Of a stretch of DNA of 64,000 nucleotides, positions 1-7,807 are shown one piece after another. The position numbers were made by a program, and so were the translations under genes. Within the stretch, counting starts at the first letter, position 1. Every line of letters begins with the position of its first letter. The DNA is from Roseovarius carneus (GTDB lineage: Bacteria; Pseudomonadota; Alphaproteobacteria; Rhodobacterales; Rhodobacteraceae). The stretch is taken from positions 620,001 to 684,000 of the forward strand of contig NZ_JAHSPD010000001.1 of NCBI RefSeq assembly GCF_020141465.1, given 5' to 3'. The notes beneath the pieces are model-generated. The model saw nothing but the letters and a program-made list of their open reading frames with translations. It did not search any database and was not told the DNA's origin.

Positions 1-345
1 CGCCTGCGCCCTTGGGTTCTGGCCGCTTACGGCGCAGCTGCAAATGAGGCCGCCCCTCTTTATCTCATCGGCGCACCCTTCCAGATCAAGGTCTGGGAGG
101 CCCTGCTGCGCATCCCCTCGGGCCATGTCACCACATATTCCGAGATCGCCGAAGCAATCGGCCACCCCCGCGCCGTGCGCGCCGTCGGCACCGCCGTGGG
201 GCGCAACCCGATCAGCCTGCTGATCCCCTGCCATAGGGCGCTACGCAAATCGGGGGGCTTGGGCGGGTATCACTGGGGATTGCCGGTCAAACGCTCCATG
301 CTGGCATGGGAAAGCGCGCGTGCAGAAGCGTGTGCAGACATCTGA
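1..345 (+). CDS. Methylated-DNA--protein-cysteine methyltransferase, C-terminal part (5' end outside window)
   Basis: This is the last 114 codons of a suicide DNA-repair enzyme that moves methyl groups from O6-methylguanine to its own cysteine. The PCHR active-site motif is present, preceded by the DNA-binding helix region (VTTYSEIAEAIG) and the RAVG segment with the arginine finger. The reading frame is open from base 1, so the start lies outside the window. Whether this is a stand-alone enzyme or the C-terminal domain of an Ada-like fusion cannot be seen. The stop is TGA at 343-345. Confidence 0.93.
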   Translation, partial: RLRPWVLAAYGAAANEAAPLYLIGAPFQIKVWEALLRIPSGHVTTYSEIAEAIGHPRAVRAVGTAVGRNPISLLIPCHRALRKSGGLGGYHWGLPVKRSMLAWESARAEACADI

Positions 346-475
346 GCCACCCGATCACATAAAAATGCGCGGATTGCCGCCGAATTCCCCACGCTTTGGT
401 ATTGGGGGCAGAGCGCGGCATACCTATACTGCTCTCAGACCCGACAGATCGGGCGTTTTTTGAGAGGCTATATAC

Positions 476-1138
476 ATGTTCCGCGCATCCAAACCCCTTC
501 TTTTGACCACAGCAACCATTTTGACCCTTGGCGCGTGCACGGCACCCGCTCATCTGGGGGGGACCAACGATCCCAACCGCCAAGCCAAGCAAGGCGCGCT
601 GATCGGTGGCATCCTTGGGGCGGCGACCGGGGCGGTTGCAGCCGACAAGAGTGGCCAAGGTGCCATAATTGGCGGGGCCATCGGGGCGTTTGGCGGAGCC
701 GCCATCGGCAATCAGCTCGACAAACAAGAGGCCGAGCTGCGCCGCGATCTGGATAATCAAAACGTGCAGATAACCAATACCGGCGACCGTCTGATCGTGA
801 CCTTGCCGCAGGATATCATTTTTGCCGTGGATAGCGCGCAGGTCAATTCCGGGTTGCGCGGGGATCTTCTGACCGTCTCGAACAGCCTGCAAAACTATCC
901 GGGCAGCACGGTTCAGGTGATCGGCCATACCGACAACACCGGCGATGCGGGCTATAACCAAGGCCTTTCCGAGCGGCGCGCGAATGCTGTGGCGGACGTG
1001 CTGATGGATGGCGGCGTGGCCTTCAACCGGATCAATGCCATCGGCCGGGGCGAGGACCAACCCGCCGCGTCCAACCTCACCGAAGAGGGCCGCGCACAAA
1101 ACCGCCGGGTCGAGATCGTGATCCTGCCCAGCGCCTAG
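476..1138 (+). CDS. OmpA-family outer-membrane lipoprotein with glycine-zipper region
   Basis: The 220-residue protein starts with a lipoprotein signal peptide; the lipobox LGAC puts the lipidated cysteine at residue 21. Residues about 40-85 are a glycine-zipper segment (repeated GG/GA pairs) of the kind that inserts in or packs against the outer membrane. The C-terminal half is an OmpA/MotB peptidoglycan-binding domain with the IGHTDNTG and LSERRANAV motifs. The layout matches YiaD-like lipoproteins that tether the outer membrane to the wall. It stands alone, with 130 bp upstream. The domain assignment is firm; the exact physiological role is inferred. Confidence 0.9.
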   Translation: MFRASKPLLLTTATILTLGACTAPAHLGGTNDPNRQAKQGALIGGILGAATGAVAADKSGQGAIIGGAIGAFGGAAIGNQLDKQEAELRRDLDNQNVQITNTGDRLIVTLPQDIIFAVDSAQVNSGLRGDLLTVSNSLQNYPGSTVQVIGHTDNTGDAGYNQGLSERRANAVADVLMDGGVAFNRINAIGRGEDQPAASNLTEEGRAQNRRVEIVILPSA

Positions 1139-1288
1139 GGCCACAATCGATTTAGACACGAGAATTTATGAGCTGGGTGCATTATGCAACGCAGAGGGCC
1201 ACTTGGCGTGATGACGAGCGCCGTGTCGGAAGGGGCAGCTCATGCTGTATTCGGGGCCGGGATTATACCCGACCCCGATGATCTTGAT

Positions 1289-1336
1289 TAGAGCATCTCG
1301 CGTTCAATTGAGTTCAGTCAAACGCGATATTGCTTA
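1289..1336. repeat. Imperfect palindrome, REP-like, at the 3' end of the small secreted-protein gene
   Basis: An inverted repeat with core arms TCGCGTT (1298-1304) and AACGCGA (1321-1327) extends imperfectly outward through TAGAGCAT on the left and ATATTGCTTA on the right. It runs into the stop codon of the minus-strand gene (1334-1336). It may act as a terminator or mRNA-stabilising stem. Its form recalls dispersed palindromes of Rhodobacteraceae genomes, but only one copy is recognised in this window. Confidence 0.5.
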
Positions 1337-1879
1337 GTTGGCCGAGAACGGCAGCGACGAGTGGTGCAGCACGATCTTCGGCTCGCCGTTCTCCATTTGC
1401 TCAAATCCAAACGTGTACTCGACTTTCACCTCTGATCCGTCGGTCTGTGTGAAGAAGTAGTTGCCCATCGACATGGCCGTGTCGCCGCTGATGATGGTGC
1501 CCTCGTTTTCCCAACGAACATTCGTGTAGGGCGCAATCGCGAAACCGCCATCTTCGGCGATATCGCCACCGACAAAGTAGGACAGCGCTTCGTCGAATGT
1601 GCCACGGAACTGATCCTCGGCGGCAAGCGTCGGCTTGAAGAGAACCTCACTTTCCCCATACGCGTAGAACATGTTGATATGATCCGTTGCAGCCCCACGG
1701 TAGTCGCCGTTATCGGTATGGATCTTGCCGATGTTGACGATGCCTTCGCCCCAAGCGTCTTGAAGGGCGGTTACTTGCTCAAGGGTCAAACCAGCATCAC
1801 CGTCCGAAGCGAGGGCGACCCCGCTTGTGGTGGCGAAAGCGAAGGCTGCGGCGATGGCGAGGGCTTTGGGTTGTGTCAT
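1334..1879 (-). CDS. Secreted NTF2/SnoaL-like domain protein, function unknown
   Basis: The product is 181 residues. I chose the ATG at 1879 because AGGAAG lies six bases upstream; a longer frame to 1897 or 1951 lacks such a site. The N-terminus is a signal peptide ending at about GVALAS. The rest looks like the cone-shaped NTF2/SnoaL fold seen in ketosteroid isomerase-like and CaMKII-association-like proteins (a DAWGEGIVNIG helix, then antiparallel strands ending in VLHHSSLPF). Homologues are sometimes labelled phosphoribosyl-AMP cyclohydrolase, which the sequence does not support. It is transcribed divergently from a LysR gene, which may control it. Confidence 0.7.
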   Translation of the reverse strand: MTQPKALAIAAAFAFATTSGVALASDGDAGLTLEQVTALQDAWGEGIVNIGKIHTDNGDYRGAATDHINMFYAYGESEVLFKPTLAAEDQFRGTFDEALSYFVGGDIAEDGGFAIAPYTNVRWENEGTIISGDTAMSMGNYFFTQTDGSEVKVEYTFGFEQMENGEPKIVLHHSSLPFSAN

Positions 1880-2005
1880 TTCTGTCTTCCTGTTCATGGA
1901 TATGTGTTTGCTTAAAAACAGGAGATAAGGATGCCAAATCCATAAAACCAATTGAATAATTTCCTAGTTTATATAGCCTGAAGGCATGGATCATGGAGGC
2001 ACCTA

Positions 2006-2932
2006 ATGCGCCCGACCTTACGGCAGATCGAATATTTCGTGGCGGTCGCCGAGTATGGTGCCTTCGGCGCGGCGGCAAAAGCCCTCGCCGTCAGCCAACC
2101 GAGCCTTTCCAAGCAGGTGAGCACCATGGAAGAGGAACTTGGCACACGTCTGTTTGAACGCACGTCGCGGCGTGTGACGCTGACGCCGACGGGCCGGGCC
2201 GTGCTGGTCCGGGGGCGGTCAATCTTACAGGAGGTGCGTGATTTCAGGGCGGTTGCGCGAGGAACCACAAGCCTCTTTGCGGCCAAGCTGTCGATCGGGG
2301 TGCTGCCCTCGGTCGGCGCCTATTTCATGCCCAGCGCCAACCGGCGGCTCCACACGCTCTATCCGGATCTGCGCCTTGTGGTGCAGGAAGGGGCGACGCG
2401 CCAGCTTCTCGATCTGCTGAAGGACGGCAAGATTGACGCTGTCATCGGCGCGCCCACCAACGATCCCGAATTTGAAAGTGCCTCTCTCTTTGAGGAGACG
2501 CTATGGGTCTGCGCGGCCAGCGATGACCCCCTGTCATCCGGCAGCGGGCCGGTGACGTTATCGGACCTAGCAGACCGCCCGCTCTTGTCGCTGAGCGCGG
2601 GGTTCAGTCTTCATGATCTGGTCAAACAGCTCGCTGCGAAAGCAGGCACCTATCTGAGCCTTGACTACGAAGGGGGGAGCCTGGACGCGGTGCGGCAGAT
2701 GGCGGTCATGGGCGCAGGTGTCGCAATCCTGCCCTCTCTCTATGCCCTCGCCGAGGCTGTGCGGGACCCAGAGTTCAAAGTGCGCAGATTAGACCACCCC
2801 GACGCGTTTCATCCCATCGCGTTGCATTGGCGGCGAACCTCGCCCGCCGCAGAGGATTTTCACAGCCTGGCCGCCGACTTGGTCAGCGTGAAAGAAGAGA
2901 TCCGCGCCATTCGCGGCGACCGCTTCGGCTAA
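2006..2932 (+). CDS. LysR-family transcriptional regulator
   Basis: The 308-residue protein has an N-terminal winged helix-turn-helix (residues about 5-65; RQIEYFVAVAEYGAF followed by SQPSLSKQV) and a periplasmic-binding-protein-like effector domain. The GAGVAILPSLYAL segment near the C-terminus resembles the OxyR/CysB-type effector domain, but no redox-active cysteine pair of the OxyR kind is evident. It lies 126 bp from, and divergent to, the secreted NTF2-like gene, the usual arrangement for a LysR regulator and its target. The inducer is unknown. Confidence 0.92.
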   Translation: MRPTLRQIEYFVAVAEYGAFGAAAKALAVSQPSLSKQVSTMEEELGTRLFERTSRRVTLTPTGRAVLVRGRSILQEVRDFRAVARGTTSLFAAKLSIGVLPSVGAYFMPSANRRLHTLYPDLRLVVQEGATRQLLDLLKDGKIDAVIGAPTNDPEFESASLFEETLWVCAASDDPLSSGSGPVTLSDLADRPLLSLSAGFSLHDLVKQLAAKAGTYLSLDYEGGSLDAVRQMAVMGAGVAILPSLYALAEAVRDPEFKVRRLDHPDAFHPIALHWRRTSPAAEDFHSLAADLVSVKEEIRAIRGDRFG

Positions 2933-3235
2933 CGTCACTGAGTTTCGATACTGGGCTTCAATGCTTCGTTTGGAACATAGCCCGCTTCAATCTATACCCA
3001 CCTACGGTTTTCCAATCGCCCCTGATACACACTCAGAGGTTCAAGTGGGTGTCAGCACGGCTCAAAATAGCGTGCGGCGGCCAATCGTTGCACGCCAACA
3101 GCCACTCTATGTTAAACAGTTTCTCCAAAGCCAATCTCTGCCCATCTGAATACAAACCCGACCCCACATTGACCCCGCCCCCGCTTCGCGCTACGCGATT
3201 GGCCAATCACAATCCGCCCAAAAGGACCCCGCACC
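2933..3235. other. Intergenic region upstream of leuB, no gene seen
   Basis: These 303 bases hold no credible coding frame with a ribosome binding site. The only feature I can point to is the AAAGGA ribosome binding site of leuB near 3222-3227. No leucine-rich leader peptide is present here, unlike upstream of leuA. Confidence 0.6.
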
Positions 3236-4342
3236 ATGACCAATCCTTCGCTTCTCATTCTGCCCGGTGACGGGATCGGCCCCGAAGTCATGGCCGAGGT
3301 TCGCAAGATCATCGACTGGTATGGCACAAAGCGGGACATGCCCTTCGATGTGTCCGAGGATCTTGTGGGCGGCGCGGCCTATGACGCGCATGGCGTGCCG
3401 CTTCATGATGATACGATGGCAAAGGCGCAGGAGGTCGACGCAGTTCTGCTGGGTGCGGTCGGTGGGCCGAAATACGATGATCTTGATTTCTCGGTCAAAC
3501 CTGAGCGGGGCCTCTTGCGCCTGCGCAAGGAGATGGACCTTTTCGCCAACTTGCGCCCGGCGCAGTGCTTTGACGCGCTGGCGGATTTCTCCTCGCTGAA
3601 AAAAGAGGTCGTGGCGGGCCTCGATATCATGATCGTGCGCGAGCTGACCTCGGGCGTCTATTTCGGCGAGCCGCGCGGCATTTTCCAAGAGGGAAATGAA
3701 CGTGTGGGCATCAACACCCAGCGCTATACCGAGAGCGAGATTGACCGCGTGGCGCGTGCGGCGTTTGAGCTGGCCCGGCGGCGGGGCAACAAGGTCTGCT
3801 CCATGGAGAAGGCCAACGTGATGGAGAGCGGCATCCTGTGGCGCGAGGTGGTGACGAAGGTCCACGCCGAGAGCTACGCCGATGTGGAGCTGAGCCATAT
3901 GTATGCGGATGCGGGTGCGATGCAGCTCTGCCGCTGGCCCAAGCAGTTTGACGTGATCCTGACCGATAACCTCTTTGGTGATCTGCTCTCGGATTGTGCC
4001 GCGATGCTGACCGGCTCGCTCGGGATGCTGCCCTCGGCCAGCCTTGGCGCGCCGATGGCAAACGGCCGGCCCAAAGCGCTTTACGAGCCCGTGCACGGCT
4101 CCGCCCCCGATATCTCAGGCCAAGGTCTGGCCAATCCGATCGCCTGTATTCTTAGCTTTGCGATGGCCCTGCGCTATTCGTTTGATCAGGGCGATGAGGC
4201 GACGCGTCTGGAGCAAGCCGTCGAAGCGGTTCTGGCGAACGGCGCACGCACGGCGGATCTGATGGGTCCTGAGGATGGCACTCCGATGGGCACGGTCGCG
4301 ATGGGCGATGCAGTGATCGCAGCACTGGATGCCAGCCTCTAA
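3236..4342 (+). CDS. leuB: 3-isopropylmalate dehydrogenase
   Basis: This 368-residue, full-length enzyme oxidises and decarboxylates 3-isopropylmalate to 2-oxoisocaproate with NAD+, the third step of leucine synthesis. Family marks seen are the N-terminal [10 protein letters not shown], the substrate arginines in [10 protein letters not shown], the [13 protein letters not shown] segment, the metal-binding aspartates in SHMYADAG and [16 protein letters not shown], and the NAD loop [12 protein letters not shown]. leuC and leuD are not next to it in this window, and leuA is 22 kb away, so the pathway is split over several loci. Confidence 0.97.
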   Translation: MTNPSLLILPGDGIGPEVMAEVRKIIDWYGTKRDMPFDVSEDLVGGAAYDAHGVPLHDDTMAKAQEVDAVLLGAVGGPKYDDLDFSVKPERGLLRLRKEMDLFANLRPAQCFDALADFSSLKKEVVAGLDIMIVRELTSGVYFGEPRGIFQEGNERVGINTQRYTESEIDRVARAAFELARRRGNKVCSMEKANVMESGILWREVVTKVHAESYADVELSHMYADAGAMQLCRWPKQFDVILTDNLFGDLLSDCAAMLTGSLGMLPSASLGAPMANGRPKALYEPVHGSAPDISGQGLANPIACILSFAMALRYSFDQGDEATRLEQAVEAVLANGARTADLMGPEDGTPMGTVAMGDAVIAALDASL

Positions 4343-4363
4343 GATCGTGCTATATTGCCTGCC

Positions 4364-5833
4364 ATGATGGGTAAGCTCAACCTTTCCAGCCCCGTGCCGG
4401 CTGTCCTTGCGGCGCTGCTGATTGCAGCGTCGCTCTGGGTTTTGCAAGGCGCACGTGCGGGTGTCGAGATCACGGGCGGGGCTGTGGGTGCAACGCCCGT
4501 GACCACCTTTGCCAAGCCCGGTGCGGACGGCCCTCACGTTGTCGTCGCCCATGGCTTTGCCGGATCGCGCCAGATGATGCAGGGCTACGCGCTGCCACTC
4601 GCGCGGTCGGGATACCGGGTGCATGTGTTCGATTTTCTGGGCCATGGGCGCCATACCCTGCCAATGTCCGGGGATGTTTCGGTGATCGAGGGGACTACAC
4701 GGCGCTTGATGGACCAAACCTCTGCCGTGATTGATGCGGTGGCCGATCCCGGCGTGCCCGTAGCCCTTATGGGGCATTCCATGGCCACGGATGTTCTGGT
4801 GCGGGTGGCGGCGGAGCGGGATGATATTGGCCCGATGGTGCTGATCTCGGCCTTCTCGCAAGCGATTGATGCGCAGCATCCCCGTCAGCTTTTGCTGGTG
4901 ACCGGCGCGTGGGAGGCCGGGCTGCGCGGCTATGCGGTCGAGGCCGCGCAGATGGTTGCGGCGGATACACAAGAGGGCGGCCTCGCTGTGAATGGCGATG
5001 TTGAGCGCCGTGCCGTGGCCGCGCCTTGGGCCGAGCATGTGGCTGTCCTGCACAGCCGCGCGGGCCGGGCCGCAGCGGTCGAGTGGCTCGATGCGGCGTA
5101 TGATCGTGAGAGCGCGCCGCGTATCTGGCACACCGGCTGGGGTATCTTGGGGCTTCTGGCAGGCCTCGTTCTGCTCTTTGGGCCAATGGCCAAGCGCCTG
5201 CCACAGACCGCCCCCCCCCACACACAAAGGCTCACCCGCACGCGCCTTGCTGTGGCGTCTCTTTTGCCCGCTCTGGCGGCGCCCCTGTTGGCCGTACCGC
5301 TCAACCCCAATCTGCTGCCGGTTCTGGTGGCTGATTACCTCGCGCTGCATCTGGCAATTTTCGGGATCATTCAGCTTGTCTTGCTGCGCCGCTGGGGCGT
5401 GCCACTGGGCGGGCTGTCGCTGGCGGGGTTCGCCCTTTTGCTGTTGTGGTGCGCCGCGTTCGGCTTTGCCATGGATCGCTATGCGGCCAATTTCTGGCCC
5501 GTGGGGCAGCGGGTCTGGATCATCGCCGCCATAGCCATTGGCGCTGTGCCTTATATGCTGGCCGATGCGGCACTCATGCGCGGCGCGCCGGTGCTGCACA
5601 GGCTGGCGACACGCGGCGGGTTTATCGCCTCGCTGGGCCTCGCCGTGGCGCTTGATTTCTCGGGTCTCTTTTTCTTGCTGATGATCGCGCCGGTGATCGT
5701 GCTCTTCTATCTCACCTTCGGCACGATGGGCAGACAAGCCGCCGCACGGATCGGCCCGCTCGCACCGGGCCTCGCCCTCGGCCTCGTTCTGGCTTGGGCG
5801 CTGGGGGTTAGCTTTCCGCTGTTCCAATCCTAA
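4364..5833 (+). CDS. Membrane protein with N-terminal alpha/beta-hydrolase domain
   Basis: The product is 489 residues. After one N-terminal membrane segment (residues about 10-28) comes an alpha/beta hydrolase domain of about 220 residues with the oxyanion motif VAHGFAGSRQ and a nucleophile elbow GHSMA (Ser139). The second half holds about seven hydrophobic helices between residues 255 and 485, so the protein is an integral membrane hydrolase, with the catalytic domain probably periplasmic. It starts 21 bp after leuB and may be co-transcribed. There is no strong ribosome binding site, and ATG at 4367 is an alternative start. I do not recognise a characterised homologue; lipid or ester substrates are possible but unsupported. 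Confidence 0.75.
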   Translation: MMGKLNLSSPVPAVLAALLIAASLWVLQGARAGVEITGGAVGATPVTTFAKPGADGPHVVVAHGFAGSRQMMQGYALPLARSGYRVHVFDFLGHGRHTLPMSGDVSVIEGTTRRLMDQTSAVIDAVADPGVPVALMGHSMATDVLVRVAAERDDIGPMVLISAFSQAIDAQHPRQLLLVTGAWEAGLRGYAVEAAQMVAADTQEGGLAVNGDVERRAVAAPWAEHVAVLHSRAGRAAAVEWLDAAYDRESAPRIWHTGWGILGLLAGLVLLFGPMAKRLPQTAPPHTQRLTRTRLAVASLLPALAAPLLAVPLNPNLLPVLVADYLALHLAIFGIIQLVLLRRWGVPLGGLSLAGFALLLLWCAAFGFAMDRYAANFWPVGQRVWIIAAIAIGAVPYMLADAALMRGAPVLHRLATRGGFIASLGLAVALDFSGLFFLLMIAPVIVLFYLTFGTMGRQAAARIGPLAPGLALGLVLAWALGVSFPLFQS

Positions 5834-6129
5834 GCGTCACCACGCACTGCTTAAGCCTCGCGAAATAAGGCACTCCCCCCCCACCGGGTTCTGCGCATCC
5901 AACAGACTCTTCCCGTGCGGCCCCGACACAAGCGTGCGTTCTGCACCCCACCAAAACTACTGGTTGCCATTGCTCAAAAATAACCCAACAGTAAACATTG
6001 TTTCCTGAAGTGCGCATCAACGGGAGTGATGATGCGTTTTGATTTCAACATAAGAAGCAACCTGGAAACTCAAGAAACGATGTCGGCAAAGCGGTCGCCG
6101 ATATTATGAACAGTGGAGGAGACCCAAAT

Positions 6130-7509
6130 ATGTCCGTAGAATTAGCGACAATATACGCAGAGCAGGTAAGCCTGAACTCATTGGTGCAAAACCTCGTTTA
6201 CGCCTCAGGCGTTGTCGGGGCGATCACCGTGGTGGTCGGGCTTTTAATGATCGACGCGGGCACGACCCGACGCAAAAGCCTTTTCAACTCGACCATCGAA
6301 AAAGTCATGGGCTTTTTCATCGGTTTCTCTGTCTATTTCATAATCGGCTTCGGCTTCTGGGCCGCGCAGTATTACATCATGGAAGGTGCTACCATGGCTG
6401 ACAGTCTGCGGGACTGGTGGCTCTTTGGCGGCATGTTGAACGCGAATGCGTCCCTCACGGATCCGGCGGTCTTTCCGGGGCTGAACACGTTCCAGATCTT
6501 CGTGTTCTTCCTTGCCTGTTTTGCAGGCATCATCAACATCCTGTTCCACTTCGCCGTATCTGAGCGGATGAAGGCCTCGGCCTATTACGTGTTGTCGGCG
6601 GTCGCAGCCGTCGTGTCATCGGTGCTGAGCTATTACACTTGGGGCTCGGTCGGGCCGCTGACAAATGCGGGCTTCCACGACTTCTTCGGGGTTGGCTTCG
6701 TCTATCTCTTCCCCACCGGTATCGCGCTCGCTTTGCTGCCAATGCTTGGGGCGCGTCCCGGCATTTTCGAGCCACATCCGATGGTGCCGGGCTATTACGC
6801 GCCCAGCATCGGGCTGGCGGCTGTTGGGCTTTTGACCATATTCGCGGGCCTGCCCATGGTGATCGTTTCATGCCTGTTCTTCTTTGATCCCGAGGCGTTG
6901 GCGGTCAGCGTGACCATGGCCGACACCAGCGTGGGCCTTGCCCTCAACAACTATGCGATGTCATGGGCCGGCGGCGCCATTGGCGGCGGCATCATCGCCT
7001 ATGCGACCCGCAAATACGCCTACCTCCTCTTGGGGCCTTTGGGCGGATATGCGGCAGGCGCGTCAGGGTTTGACGTCTATGAACCCGCGCAGATGTTCCT
7101 TGTGGCCTTGGGCGCGCCTGTGGTGTGCTTCCTCGTGTATGAGTTCACACAGAAACGCCGCATCGACGAGCACAAGCTCCTGCCGCTCTTTTTCGGTGCG
7201 GGGGTGTATGGCCTGATCATGGTGGGGCTTGTGAAAGCTGGCACGCCGCGCGGCGGGTATTTCGGCATTGAGGAAGGCATCTACGCCTTCCAACACGGCG
7301 AAATCGGCATCGTGATGCAATTGGTCGGTATTGTGGTCTGCCTTGGCGCAGGGATCGTGACAGGCCTGGTCACAGCCCTTCTGTGTAAGGCCACGATCGG
7401 TCTGAAAGTCCCCGAGGAGGAGATGGCCGCAGGTCTGGATCATCTGCGCTGGGGCGTCGAGACCGACGTGGCCACCCATGAAGACACAAGCGCGTCCAAG
7501 TCCGCCTGA
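6130..7509 (+). CDS. Divergent ammonium-transporter (Amt) family protein lacking the twin histidines
   Basis: The 459-residue protein has about eleven hydrophobic helices and ends in the Amt C-terminal signature (LKVPEEEMAAGLDHLRWG). ATG at 6130 is preceded by GGAGGA nine bases upstream. By hand alignment with E. coli AmtB, the segment matching DFAGGTVVHI reads DFFGVGFVYLF, so the first pore histidine is Tyr, and the segment matching VFGVHGVCG reads LFFGAGVYG, so the second is Ala. The pore chemistry should therefore differ from ammonium transport. It converges on the amine-oxidation operon, which suggests an amine or methylated-amine substrate. The family is fairly sure; the substrate is inference. 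Confidence 0.75.
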   Translation: MSVELATIYAEQVSLNSLVQNLVYASGVVGAITVVVGLLMIDAGTTRRKSLFNSTIEKVMGFFIGFSVYFIIGFGFWAAQYYIMEGATMADSLRDWWLFGGMLNANASLTDPAVFPGLNTFQIFVFFLACFAGIINILFHFAVSERMKASAYYVLSAVAAVVSSVLSYYTWGSVGPLTNAGFHDFFGVGFVYLFPTGIALALLPMLGARPGIFEPHPMVPGYYAPSIGLAAVGLLTIFAGLPMVIVSCLFFFDPEALAVSVTMADTSVGLALNNYAMSWAGGAIGGGIIAYATRKYAYLLLGPLGGYAAGASGFDVYEPAQMFLVALGAPVVCFLVYEFTQKRRIDEHKLLPLFFGAGVYGLIMVGLVKAGTPRGGYFGIEEGIYAFQHGEIGIVMQLVGIVVCLGAGIVTGLVTALLCKATIGLKVPEEEMAAGLDHLRWGVETDVATHEDTSASKSA

Positions 7510-7519
7510 TCACGCGACG

Positions 7520-7543
7520 CGGGCGGGGGCCTCTCCCCGCCCG
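7520..7543 (+). terminator. Terminator-like hairpin after the Amt-like gene
   Basis: A nine-base-pair GC stem pairs 7520-7528 with 7535-7543 around a six-base loop, 11 bases after the stop codon. There is no clear T-run after it, so termination is likely but not certain. Confidence 0.55.
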
Positions 7544-7600
7544 TATTGCCCCCAAAGGACGAAAAGATGATCGCGCTTTGGGATCAACACCCGGTTTGCT

Positions 7601-7807
7601 TTAGGATTCCGGGCGGGTTTTCATCTCTTTCAAATGCTCCCGCAGGCGCGCTTTGTCCGCCTTGCGCGCGGTGCAGCTATCGCAATCCTCGGCAGCGGCC
7701 TCCGCCTCTGCTTCAAGCGCGGGCGAGGGTTTGGGCACCAAAAGCGCCCAAGCCGCACCGCTCGCCCCGAGGGTGAGCGCCGCCGCAAGGATCACCGCGC
7801 GCCTCAT
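7601..7807 (-). CDS. Small exported or membrane-anchored protein with a CxxC pair
   Basis: The 68-residue product starts with an ATG that overlaps the TGA of the upstream flavoprotein gene (ATGA at 7804-7807), strong evidence of a translated, coupled gene. Residues about 4-22 form a signal peptide or membrane anchor. The remainder is Ala/Glu-rich, carries one CDSC motif (a possible metal or disulfide site), and ends in a charged helix. I do not recognise a family. As the last gene of the amine-oxidation operon it could be an accessory of the flavoprotein or of an export step, but this is only inferred from position. Confidence 0.6.
   Translation of the reverse strand: MRRAVILAAALTLGASGAAWALLVPKPSPALEAEAEAAAEDCDSCTARKADKARLREHLKEMKTRPES

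Noticed and set aside
1950-2005. Possible LysR T-N11-A site between the NTF2-like gene and the LysR gene
   Set aside because: The AT-rich stretch has only weak, ambiguous dyad symmetry; I could not choose one site with confidence.
4115-5827. A 570-codon open frame on the minus strand opposite the alpha/beta hydrolase gene
   Set aside because: It mirrors the codon pattern of the plus-strand gene, has low-complexity His/Arg/Gln composition, and shows no motif or ribosome binding site.
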